In this document: piece after piece, positions 44,328 through 52,001 of the stretch
How the letters are laid out: every line of letters starts with the position of its first letter
How positions within the stretch are numbered: the first letter of the stretch is position 1
Source: Echinicola strongylocentroti
GTDB taxonomy: Bacteria; Bacteroidota; Bacteroidia; Cytophagales; Cyclobacteriaceae
Direction: 5' to 3'
Assembly: GCF_003260975.1 (NCBI RefSeq)
Contig: NZ_CP030041.1
Location: 4,715,501 to 4,779,500 of the forward strand
Length of the DNA stretch: 64,000 nucleotides
Made by a program: the position numbers and the translations under genes
The notes under the pieces: model-generated
What the model saw: the letters and a program-made list of their open reading frames with translations, nothing else
What the model was told of the DNA's origin: nothing
Database searches by the model: none

Positions 44328-44681
44328 ATGAGTAAGGTGAAGATTTTTCATAATCCACGATGTGGAAAAAGCAGAGAAACACTTAAAATTGTACAAGAGC
44401 AGGTGGCCGAAGAGGAGATAGATATTATAAAATACCTAGAAGAGCCCCCGTCCACTGAGGAGCTGACAACGATTCTTTCTCTATTGGGGATCAAAGCGGA
44501 GGAACTTGTCAGAAAGAATGAACAGCTATGGAAAGATAATTTTAAGGGGCGGGAATTTTCCGAGGAAGAATTGGTAAAGGTGATGGTAGAAAACCCTAAA
44601 TTGATCGAGCGTCCTATAGTGGTCAAGGATGGCAAAGCAGTCATTGGAAGACCTCCAGAGCAGGTGAAGTCTATTTTGTAG
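44328..44681 (+). CDS. arsC: ArsC-family arsenate reductase (glutaredoxin type)
   Basis: 117 residues from the ATG at 44328; the upstream in-frame extension to 44193 is non-conserved. Catalytic Cys 12 in IFHNPRCGKSRETL, thioredoxin-like fold, substrate region NPKLIERPIVV and AVIGRPPEQV. The family contains true arsenate reductases and related proteins of unknown substrate (Spx/YffB-like). No ars operon around. The CDF gene starts directly at its stop. Confidence 0.88.
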   Translation: MSKVKIFHNPRCGKSRETLKIVQEQVAEEEIDIIKYLEEPPSTEELTTILSLLGIKAEELVRKNEQLWKDNFKGREFSEEELVKVMVENPKLIERPIVVKDGKAVIGRPPEQVKSIL

Positions 44682-45722
44682 TTGTATGAGTCATTAACAT
44701 CACTTTCCTTGAAAAATCCCAAAAAGCATTGGATCCTCGCTTCTTTTGTGCTCAGTTTACTGTTGCTTATACTGAAGTTTTATACGTATTACCTTACAGG
44801 GTCCAATGCCATCCTCACTGATGCGCTTGAAAGCATTGTTAATGTGGTCGCTTCGGGTTTTGCACTGTACAGCATCCATCTCAGCTCCTTACCACGGGAC
44901 CAAAACCATCCTTATGGTCATGGTAAGGTGGAATTTTTCAGTGCTGGTATTGAAGGGGTGTTGATTATGTTGGCTGGGATGTTTATCATTTATCAGGCTA
45001 TTGTTGGTTTTATTTTTCCTCCAGAACTGACTTCATTGCCTTTTGGTATGGCCTTGATTGGTGTTTCTGGGCTTGCAAACGGTGTCTTAGGCTACATGCT
45101 GATCGGTAAAGGCAAGACATATGACAGCCTGACGCTTGAGGCAGATGGGCGGCATATTTTGACAGATGCTTATAGTAGCTTTGTGCTGATTTTGGGTGTA
45201 GGAATTATCTACTGGACAGGAGCAGTGGTCCTTGATAGTATCCTTTCTATCATGTTTGCCCTTTACATCATTTTTAACGGTTACCTGCTGGTTCGCAGGT
45301 CGGTAGCAGGCTTGATGGACGAGCGTAACCCTGCATCCATGAGTACAGTGATCAAATTGCTCAACAGGCACCGTAAAAACAACTGGATAGATATCCACAA
45401 TATGAGGGTTCAGCAGTATGGTGCAGATAAGCACATTGATCTTCACCTGACCCTGCCTTATTATTTTGAGTTGACAAAGGTGCATGACGAAGTGGAGGGA
45501 ATGGAAAGTGTCTTGGAAAATGGGCTTTCTGGTCATGTGGAGGTGTTTGTGCATGCGGATCCTTGTATTCCTGAGAAGTGTTGCCATTATTGTATGGTGA
45601 ATAATTGCCCGGTTAGGAAGTATGCCCGAACCAAGAAAATCTCATGGGATACCTCAAATATGACCAAAAACCAAAAACATTATCATGAGCTGATTAGTGA
45701 TATGGATGAGAATGAATTTTGA
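44682..45722 (+). CDS. Cation diffusion facilitator transporter with Cys-rich tail
   Basis: 346 residues; no ATG is available at the right place, so a TTG start next to the arsC stop is inferred. Six predicted membrane segments in the CDF order, metal-site motifs NAILTDALES and HILTDAYSS, HPYGHGKVEF between TM2 and TM3, and a cytoplasmic C-terminal domain (AGLMDERNPASM, HIDLHLTLP). The last ~55 residues have an unusual CIPEKCCHYCMVNNCPVRKY segment that could bind metal. CDF proteins export Zn, Fe, Co or similar divalent metals using protons. Confidence 0.9.
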   Translation: MYESLTSLSLKNPKKHWILASFVLSLLLLILKFYTYYLTGSNAILTDALESIVNVVASGFALYSIHLSSLPRDQNHPYGHGKVEFFSAGIEGVLIMLAGMFIIYQAIVGFIFPPELTSLPFGMALIGVSGLANGVLGYMLIGKGKTYDSLTLEADGRHILTDAYSSFVLILGVGIIYWTGAVVLDSILSIMFALYIIFNGYLLVRRSVAGLMDERNPASMSTVIKLLNRHRKNNWIDIHNMRVQQYGADKHIDLHLTLPYYFELTKVHDEVEGMESVLENGLSGHVEVFVHADPCIPEKCCHYCMVNNCPVRKYARTKKISWDTSNMTKNQKHYHELISDMDENEF

Positions 45723-45916
45723 TGTATTGTTTTATATGAGCCTCCTGAATCTTACACGTAACCAAACTTCGAAAGCAAATTTTACAATGGTTCCATTGCG
45801 TGAAAAATCACGGATACATTTATTATTTATGGTGTATTTGATTGGTTTAAAGGGTTTTGTATTGGTGTTTTACTTGTTTATTAGATGAAAATTTCGTAGC
45901 TTAAAAGAAAAACGAG

Positions 45917-46003
45917 ATGAGCAGCGATAAAAAATTCAAGGTTTTTCTGGCAGGCTCGACCATCGCTTGGTTAACACTAGTGGTGATGATCATTGTAATG
46001 TAG
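45917..46003 (+). CDS. 28-residue single-span membrane peptide
   Basis: MSSDKKFKVFLAGSTIAW then LTLVVMIIVM: a short charged N-terminus followed by one hydrophobic span of about 18 residues. It is closely followed by a perfect intrinsic terminator (46091-46119), so the small transcript stands alone. Too short for confident calling, but the architecture (start, TM span, stop, terminator) is that of a genuine small membrane protein. Confidence 0.5.
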   Translation: MSSDKKFKVFLAGSTIAWLTLVVMIIVM

Positions 46004-46090
46004 CCTCCAGATAAAAAGGATTATGCCATTGAGCACTGTTCGCCATACAGTAGGTTTTTTTTAAATGGAAAAGATTTTTGAAGGTGAAGA

Positions 46091-46119
46091 AGCGGGATGT
46101 AACGACATCCCGCTTTTTA
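46091..46119 (+). terminator. Strong intrinsic terminator
   Basis: AGCGGGATGT-AACG-ACATCCCGCT, 10-bp perfect stem with a 4-nt loop, followed by TTTTTAT. It terminates transcription from the small-peptide/CDF side. Confidence 0.92.
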
Positions 46120-46222
46120 TATATCTGAATTTGGGATTTTTTTAGCTGATTGGGGTATGAAGTTTATTGGGCTTTTTCAATATCATCGAAGAAGAAAAAT
46201 TGGTTGTAGAAAGGATCATTTG

Positions 46223-46630
46223 TTAGGATTGATACTTGAGTAGCCAGTAATTGCCGAATTTATCTTGGACTTCACCAACTAATGCTCCCCAGTAGTTTTC
46301 TTCAAGCGGAGCGATGAGTAGGCCTCCTTCCGATAGGTTGGACAAATAGGTACGGATTTCATTTTGGCTGCCACAATCGATCATCATCGAAACCGAATTC
46401 CCTTTTTTTAATCCATTATCACCTACCATATCTGTTCCGAGGAGTAAGGCCTGCCCATGTCTTAGGGTGGCATGAAGGATGCATTTTTTGAAGGCCGATG
46501 GAAGGTTGACTGATAAAGGGGACTCCTCTATGGTTTGAAATTCCAGTGTCCCTCCCAAGCAGGCTTGGTAAAATCGCATGGCTTCCCGACAGTTACCGTT
46601 AAAGGTGAGGTATGTGATGATTCTGCTCAT
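46223..46630 (-). CDS. VOC-superfamily protein (PhnB/glyoxalase-like)
   Basis: 135 residues. YLTFNGNCREAMRFYQACLGG, PSAFKKCILHATLRHGQALLLGTDM, and VGEVQDKFGNYWLL match PhnB-type VOC proteins, formerly annotated as 3-demethylubiquinone methyltransferase-like. Paired beta-alpha-beta-beta-beta modules form a metal-binding cavity; substrate unknown. Divergent from the GlxA-type regulator. Confidence 0.85.
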   Translation of the reverse strand: MSRIITYLTFNGNCREAMRFYQACLGGTLEFQTIEESPLSVNLPSAFKKCILHATLRHGQALLLGTDMVGDNGLKKGNSVSMMIDCGSQNEIRTYLSNLSEGGLLIAPLEENYWGALVGEVQDKFGNYWLLKYQS

Positions 46631-46762
46631 AGGACAGCTGAGATTAGTTAGGTTTGATCAAGCAGCACGATATAAAGGTCGGTAATATTATTTCGTTTTT
46701 ATGAGGTGAAAGACGGCAAAAATAGGGGTTGAACTCGCCATATAATCTGGTTATCTTGTGGC

Positions 46763-47758
46763 ATGAAAAGCGTGTCCATATTAGTGCCAGAATCCTCTGT
46801 TATGGAGGCCATTGCCGATCCGAGATATATGTTTGCGGCGGCCAATCAGTTTTTGGTGGCCGCAGGCAGGAAACCACTTTTTGAGGTTCAGCTTGTTGGT
46901 ATGCACAGGGAGGTGAAACTTGGAGATGGGGCTTTTTCCGTCTTTCCTGACGCGATGTGCGATGAAGTGAAAGTAACCGACCTGATTATCATCCCGGCAC
47001 TTTTTGGTGATATGAAGGAGTCCATAGCATCCAATGGAGACTTGATCCCATGGATTATAAAACAACATGCCCAAGGAGCCGAAGTGGCATCATTGTGTGT
47101 CGGTGCATTTTTATTGGCGGCCACAGGACTTCTGGAAGGAAAGAAATGTTCCACTCATTGGGCATATTGTCAAGAATTCAGGGAGACATATCCGTCTGTA
47201 GAAGTAGTGGATGGGAGCATTATTACGGAGGAATGCGGCATTTATTCCAGTGGCGGGGCCAATTCCTACTGGAACCTATTACTGTATCTTTTAGAGAAGT
47301 ATACTGACCGTGATACGGCCATTTTAGCAGCAAAGTATTTTGCCATTGATATAGACCGGGATAGCCAAGCGGTCTTTGCCATATTTAACGGACAGAAAGA
47401 CCATAATGATGAAGAGGTGAAGCAGGTCCAAGAATATATTGAAAACCACTATGATGAAAAGATCACGGTAGATCAACTGGCCAGTATGGTGGCTTTGAGC
47501 AGAAGGAGTTTTGAGCGACGGTTTAAGCAAATGACTGGAAATACGGTGATAGCATATTTCCAACGTGTGAAAATAGAGGCTGCCAAGAGGAGTTTTGAAT
47601 CTTCGAGAAAGAATATTTCTGAGGTGATGTTTGATGTGGGCTACACCGATTCCAAGGCCTTTAGAGCGGTCTTTAAGAAAATCACGGGATTGACACCTGT
47701 CGCTTATAGAAATAAATACCACAAGCCACTGGTGTCCCCTCAGGGAAATCGCTTTTAA
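46763..47758 (+). CDS. GlxA-family transcriptional regulator (DJ-1/PfpI domain plus AraC HTH)
   Basis: 331 residues. N-terminal DJ-1/PfpI-like domain about 1-190 with the nucleophile-elbow-like SLCVGAFLLAATGLLEGKKC and HWAYCQEF; C-terminal AraC domain about 215-325 with two HTHs (ITVDQLASMVALSRRSFERRF, ISEVMFDVGYTDSKAFRAVF). The N-terminal domain likely senses a small ligand. Regulon not known; the VOC gene is the divergent neighbour. Confidence 0.92.
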   Translation: MKSVSILVPESSVMEAIADPRYMFAAANQFLVAAGRKPLFEVQLVGMHREVKLGDGAFSVFPDAMCDEVKVTDLIIIPALFGDMKESIASNGDLIPWIIKQHAQGAEVASLCVGAFLLAATGLLEGKKCSTHWAYCQEFRETYPSVEVVDGSIITEECGIYSSGGANSYWNLLLYLLEKYTDRDTAILAAKYFAIDIDRDSQAVFAIFNGQKDHNDEEVKQVQEYIENHYDEKITVDQLASMVALSRRSFERRFKQMTGNTVIAYFQRVKIEAAKRSFESSRKNISEVMFDVGYTDSKAFRAVFKKITGLTPVAYRNKYHKPLVSPQGNRF

Positions 47759-48470
47759 CTCCATGAAGTTATTTAATTCAGGCAAAAAGAGTTAGACCGA
47801 GAGGACCTGTCTATCCTCCAGGTAAAGTCGAGGTCCAACGTCTAGCCTTCGACTCCGCTCAGGTTGACATCTCTTTACTAACCTGAGCTCGACTTATTTT
47901 TAGTATAAAAAGCGTCATTGCGAACCCTTTTTAGGAGGATGTGGGTTGGAAAAGGGTGTGGCAACTCGCCGCGGCGAGCTGCCACGGCATCCACCCGCTC
48001 AGACCTCACTCTAAGCCTCGAAGTGCATGTTCCGACCACTGTACGGAAACGGTTTTATAATCGAACTGAGGTTACTAATAATTTAAATGCGTTTGCCCTG
48101 CTTGACCCCCGGAATCAGTGCCCCTTAGTTTTTGGTTTTATCTGGCTGCTAGACCATAGCCGTTAGGCTACCGCATGTATGTTGATAAAAATAGGGTGCT
48201 GTTTTGTGAAAAAAGTTTTCTTTCTTGATCAGGGTAGGAGCATTTCAAGGTGTCTTATCATCAAGGGTATAGGGGATATACGGAAAACCAAAAAAAGTAA
48301 TCAATTGATAATACCCAAGGGTTAACCTTATGGCCAAGGATGCCGTTAATCGGTTTTGTTTGTGTTATTTTGCAGGAATTAATACTGAACAGAAAAATTG
48401 GTTTTTCGAAGTGAAAACATCTTTGGATATTATTAGTTATAAATTTTTAATAATAAAATTAACCAGACTA
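47759..48470. other. Intergenic region rich in palindromes
   Basis: Over 700 bp without a convincing gene. It contains GCTCAGGTT/AACCTGAGC (47857-47865, 47880-47888) embedded in a CTTCGACTCCGCTCAGG string typical of Bacteroidota intergenic repeats, and a 28-bp near-palindrome at 47958-47985 (GTGGCA, CTCGCC, GGCGAG, TGCCAC). These are probably dispersed-repeat debris. Confidence 0.6.
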
Positions 48471-50837
48471 ATGGGGAAATTTAGGAGAACAAGCCGTGAA
48501 GGCCTGTTGAAAAAATTATTGCTTCTAAGCATCTGTATAGGGCTAGGAAGCATTGCTGCGTTGGCGCAAACAAAGCATACGATCAGGGGTACGCTGGAAG
48601 ATGCTTCCACTGGTGAGGGGCTCATCGGTGCGACAGTATTTGTAAAGGAGCTTAGCACAGGAGGAACGAGTAACGTGTATGGATTTTATTCCCTTACCAT
48701 TCCAGAGGGAGAATATACGGTAACGTATAGTTTTGTAGGGTACGAATCGGTAACGAAGACTATCTCACTGGATGATGATAAGACCATTGATGTGGAATTG
48801 GAGCCTGGATCTGCCGAACTGGAGGAAGTGGTGGTAAGTGCTGAACCAGAGGATGCAAATGTGCGCTCTACCCAGATGGGTGTCAATAAACTGGACATGC
48901 GGGAAGTGGAGTCGATTCCGGTGGTATTTGGAGAAAAAGATATCGTAAAGACCATCCAGCTGCTTCCAGGCATCAAAGGCAATGAAGGAAGTGGTGGGTT
49001 CTTTGTCCGTGGAGGAAGTGCTGACCAGAACCTGATTTTGCTGGATGAGGCACCCGTATATAATGCCTCCCATTTACTGGGCTTTTTCTCGGTATTCAAT
49101 TCGGATGCGATCAAGGACCTTTCGATCTACAAAGGTCACATCCCCGCAGAATATGGCGGACGGGCCTCTTCTGTTTTGGATATCAAAATGAAAGAGGGAA
49201 ACACCAAGAAGTTTGCCGCACAGGGCGGGATAGGCTTGATTTCCAGCCGTGCCACCATTGAGGCTCCGATAGTGAAGGACAAGGGATCATTTGTGGTCTC
49301 AGGCAGAAGGACGTATGTAGACCTGTTTTTGAAGCTATCCAATGATGATGATATCAATAAATCCACCTTGTATTTTTATGACCTGAATGCCAAGGCCAAT
49401 TATAAATTTGGCGATCGTGACCGGGTGTTTGTATCAGGATATTTTGGTAGGGATAATTTTGGCTATGCAGATCTGTTTGGATTTGACTGGGGCAATGCCA
49501 CGGGGACTATCCGCTGGAACCACCTCTTTAATGACCGGCTTTTTCTAAACTCCACTGCGGTATTTAGTGACTATAATTACGTGGTGGATATTTCTGGAGA
49601 AGAAGATGAGGATGATGGCTTTAAGGTGACGTCTTCGATCAGGGACATCAGTCTAAAGGAAGACTTTGAGTATTACATCAATCCAGACAATACTTTGAAA
49701 TTTGGAGCGGGAATTATCCGTCATAATTTCGTCCCAGGGGAGATTTCGCCGCAAGGAGATAGTTATATCAATGCTCAGACATTGCAGAATAAATACGCTT
49801 GGGAAGCAGCGGCCTATGTCTCGGAGGAGCTGAAAGTTTCGCCTTCACTGAGTGTCAATGGCGGTCTCCGCTATTCGTGGTTTGCCCAAACGGGGCCAGG
49901 TGAGATATTTACCTATGACCAAGACGGTGATGTGGTGAGCTCCGAAACTTATGGCAAAGGGGAGATAGTGGAGACTTATGGAGGACTGGAGCCTCGACTG
50001 GGGATTACTTATATGCTAAATGACGAAACCTCCCTCAAGGCTTCCTATGGGAGAAATAGACAGTACCTGCATCTCGTGTCCAATTCCACTTCAGGCACTC
50101 CCATAGATCTATGGATTCCCAGTAGCAACAATGTGCAGCCGCAGATAGCTGACCAGATTGCCATGGGATACTACAGGAATTTTAAGGATAATATGTATGA
50201 AACCTCCGTGGAGGTCTACTACAAGGACATGCAAAACCAAGTGGACTACCGTACCGGTGCCGAATTGGTTTTCAATGAAAATGTGGAGTCACAATTGCTT
50301 TTTGGGAAAGGTTGGTCTTATGGAGCCGAGTTTCTCCTGCGCAAAAACACCGGAAGGCTGACGGGCTGGGTGAGTTATACCATCTCCAAGACAGAGCGGG
50401 AATTTGCAGGAGTCGATTATGGAGAAGTCTATCCAGCCAGCTGGGACAGGCCACATGATTTTTCAGTGGTGGGGATTTACCAACTAAACAAAAAATGGAA
50501 CCTTTCTGCTTCATTTGTCTATCGCTCAGGCAATGCGGTGACCTATCCGATAGGAAAGTATGAAATGAAAGGAGAAGTGATCAATATGTACGGTAAGCGA
50601 AATAATAATCGAATGCCAGATTACAATAGACTGGACATCGGCGCCACGATGAAGCTTAAGGATAACGAGAAGTTTAGCTCTGACCTGAACTTCTCCATTT
50701 ATAATGTTTATGCCAGAAAGAATGCCTATTCCATTTCGTTCCGCGAAAACAGAAGTGATCCGACGAAAACCGAGGCTGTAAAGATCGCCCTCTTCAGCAT
50801 TTTGCCTTCAGTAACCTATAATTTTAGATTTAAATGA
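48471..50837 (+). CDS. TonB-dependent receptor with carboxypeptidase-regulatory-like N-domain
   Basis: 788 residues from the ATG at 48471 (MGKFRRTSREGLLKKLLLLS). Signal peptide to about residue 30; an N-terminal beta-sandwich (HTIRGTLEDASTGEGLIGAT, SFVGYESVTKTISL); plug with FFVRGGSADQNLILLDEAPV and KDLSIYKGHIPAEYGGRASS; then a 22-strand barrel ending VTYNFRFK. Too short and without the DEVVVIGYG linker for SusC. It is followed, with a 4-bp overlap, by a DUF4249 lipoprotein, a recurring pair in Bacteroidota thought to take up an unknown ligand. Confidence 0.93.
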   Translation: MGKFRRTSREGLLKKLLLLSICIGLGSIAALAQTKHTIRGTLEDASTGEGLIGATVFVKELSTGGTSNVYGFYSLTIPEGEYTVTYSFVGYESVTKTISLDDDKTIDVELEPGSAELEEVVVSAEPEDANVRSTQMGVNKLDMREVESIPVVFGEKDIVKTIQLLPGIKGNEGSGGFFVRGGSADQNLILLDEAPVYNASHLLGFFSVFNSDAIKDLSIYKGHIPAEYGGRASSVLDIKMKEGNTKKFAAQGGIGLISSRATIEAPIVKDKGSFVVSGRRTYVDLFLKLSNDDDINKSTLYFYDLNAKANYKFGDRDRVFVSGYFGRDNFGYADLFGFDWGNATGTIRWNHLFNDRLFLNSTAVFSDYNYVVDISGEEDEDDGFKVTSSIRDISLKEDFEYYINPDNTLKFGAGIIRHNFVPGEISPQGDSYINAQTLQNKYAWEAAAYVSEELKVSPSLSVNGGLRYSWFAQTGPGEIFTYDQDGDVVSSETYGKGEIVETYGGLEPRLGITYMLNDETSLKASYGRNRQYLHLVSNSTSGTPIDLWIPSSNNVQPQIADQIAMGYYRNFKDNMYETSVEVYYKDMQNQVDYRTGAELVFNENVESQLLFGKGWSYGAEFLLRKNTGRLTGWVSYTISKTEREFAGVDYGEVYPASWDRPHDFSVVGIYQLNKKWNLSASFVYRSGNAVTYPIGKYEMKGEVINMYGKRNNNRMPDYNRLDIGATMKLKDNEKFSSDLNFSIYNVYARKNAYSISFRENRSDPTKTEAVKIALFSILPSVTYNFRFK

Positions 50838-51655
50838 TCATGAAAAAATATATCGGATTAATCTTATTGCTGTCCATTACCTTGATGGGGTGTGAGGACG
50901 TGATCGAGCTGGACCTTGATGAAGGAGAGGCCCGAATAGCTATAGAGGGAATCGTTACCGATCAGCCTGGCCCATATACGGTGACCATAACCGAATCAGT
51001 AGGTTTTTATGAAGACAATGTTTTTCCTGCGATTAGTGGAGCCCATGTGGAGATATCGGATGATCAGGGGAATACAGAGGTGTTAGTGGAAACCGAAGAA
51101 GGGGAGTACCAGACAACTGATCTTCAAGGCCAAAGAGGCGTGACATATACACTTACTGTGGAGCACGAAAACCAGACCTACACCGCCCAAAGCCGTATGC
51201 CAGCGGAACAGGTATTGATTGACTCCCTGGGTTTCCGGTTTGAAGAAGAGTCGCTACTTTATGATGAGGGATACTATTTTAAGGCTTATTTTAGGGATCC
51301 TCCCGGTTTAGGGGATAACTATAGTTTCAATGTCTTTGTCAATGGAGAGGTGTACGTCTTTGATTTTGATGGTGACATGATCGAAGATGATAATTTTTGG
51401 CTTTATAATGACAAATTCACTGATGGGAATGCCCAAGATTATGATTTCCCACATACCCTTGAGGAGGGTGATGACGTTTATGTGGAATTAAGGCATTTGG
51501 ATAAGTCCACTTATGATTACTATCGCATGCTTGTGGATGTCATCGATGGCGGGGGGATAGCCCCTTCCAATCCTATTTCCAACTTTGGTGACACGGCCTT
51601 GGGGTACTTCGGGGCTTTTTCGGTCAGTAGTATAGAGGGAACGGTAGAAGAATAG
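50834..51655 (+). CDS. DUF4249-family outer-membrane lipoprotein
   Basis: 273 residues; the ATG at 50834 overlaps the receptor stop (ATGA), and a second in-frame ATG at 50840 gives a better lipoprotein signal (MKKYIGLILLLSITLMGC). Mature part is beta-rich with DUF4249 features (IELDLDEGEARIAIEGIVTD, YTVTITESVGFYED, GVTYTLTVEHENQTYTAQSR, PPGLGDNYSFNVFVNGE). Encoded right behind a TonB receptor, so it probably acts as the surface partner of that receptor, loosely as SusD does for SusC. Confidence 0.9.
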   Translation: MIMKKYIGLILLLSITLMGCEDVIELDLDEGEARIAIEGIVTDQPGPYTVTITESVGFYEDNVFPAISGAHVEISDDQGNTEVLVETEEGEYQTTDLQGQRGVTYTLTVEHENQTYTAQSRMPAEQVLIDSLGFRFEEESLLYDEGYYFKAYFRDPPGLGDNYSFNVFVNGEVYVFDFDGDMIEDDNFWLYNDKFTDGNAQDYDFPHTLEEGDDVYVELRHLDKSTYDYYRMLVDVIDGGGIAPSNPISNFGDTALGYFGAFSVSSIEGTVEE

Positions 51656-51662
51656 TTTACCA

Positions 51663-51698
51663 AGCCGTTCGACAGAGCCTACTTTTTGTCGGACGGCT
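51663..51698 (+). terminator. Hairpin after the DUF4249 gene
   Basis: AGCCGTTCGACA (51663-51674) pairs with TGTCGGACGGCT (51687-51698) with one G-T wobble, 8 bp after the stop. No long T-run follows, so this may be a terminator or an RNA-stabilising hairpin. Confidence 0.6.
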
Positions 51699-51888
51699 AG
51701 TTATTATCAGTTTCGCTCTAAGCCGTGATGGTGGATTGGAGGATTTCGTGCTACTGGGATGTGACGAATAGTAGAGGATTTTCTATGAGTCGAAGAGGCT
51801 TGTGGACAGTTGTCAGTAGATAGGTGGCTACAGCTATAAGCCTGAGTGATTTTAATCATCTTTTTCATTAAACTCACTATCATTTTTT

Positions 51889-51916
51889 TTTGACCAACTT
51901 AGATTGCATAATTTTG
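51889..51916 (+). promoter_or_regulatory. Promoter of the MORN-repeat gene
   Basis: TTTG (51889-51892), 16 bases, TAATTTTG (51909-51916). This implies a 5' untranslated leader of about 80 nt. The region 51656-52001 holds nothing else but the hairpin after DUF4249. Confidence 0.6.
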
Positions 51917-52001
51917 TGAGAATTAGTGTGTTTGAAAAGTGGAAAATCACCAATAAACGGCTAGTGGGTATGTTTTCCTAGTTGTTGTAAAAGATAAAAT
52001 A

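Noticed and set aside
45736..45888. Short ORF MSLLNLTRNQ... with a hydrophobic end
   Set aside because: It overlaps the end of the CDF region in context, lacks a clear promoter and is rich in codons unlike the neighbours; the 28-codon ORF at 45917 is better supported by its terminator.
47918..48166. 82-codon ORF in the palindrome-rich spacer
   Set aside because: The translation (many Arg, Thr, Pro) follows the GC-rich repeat text, has no family features and spans repeat debris.
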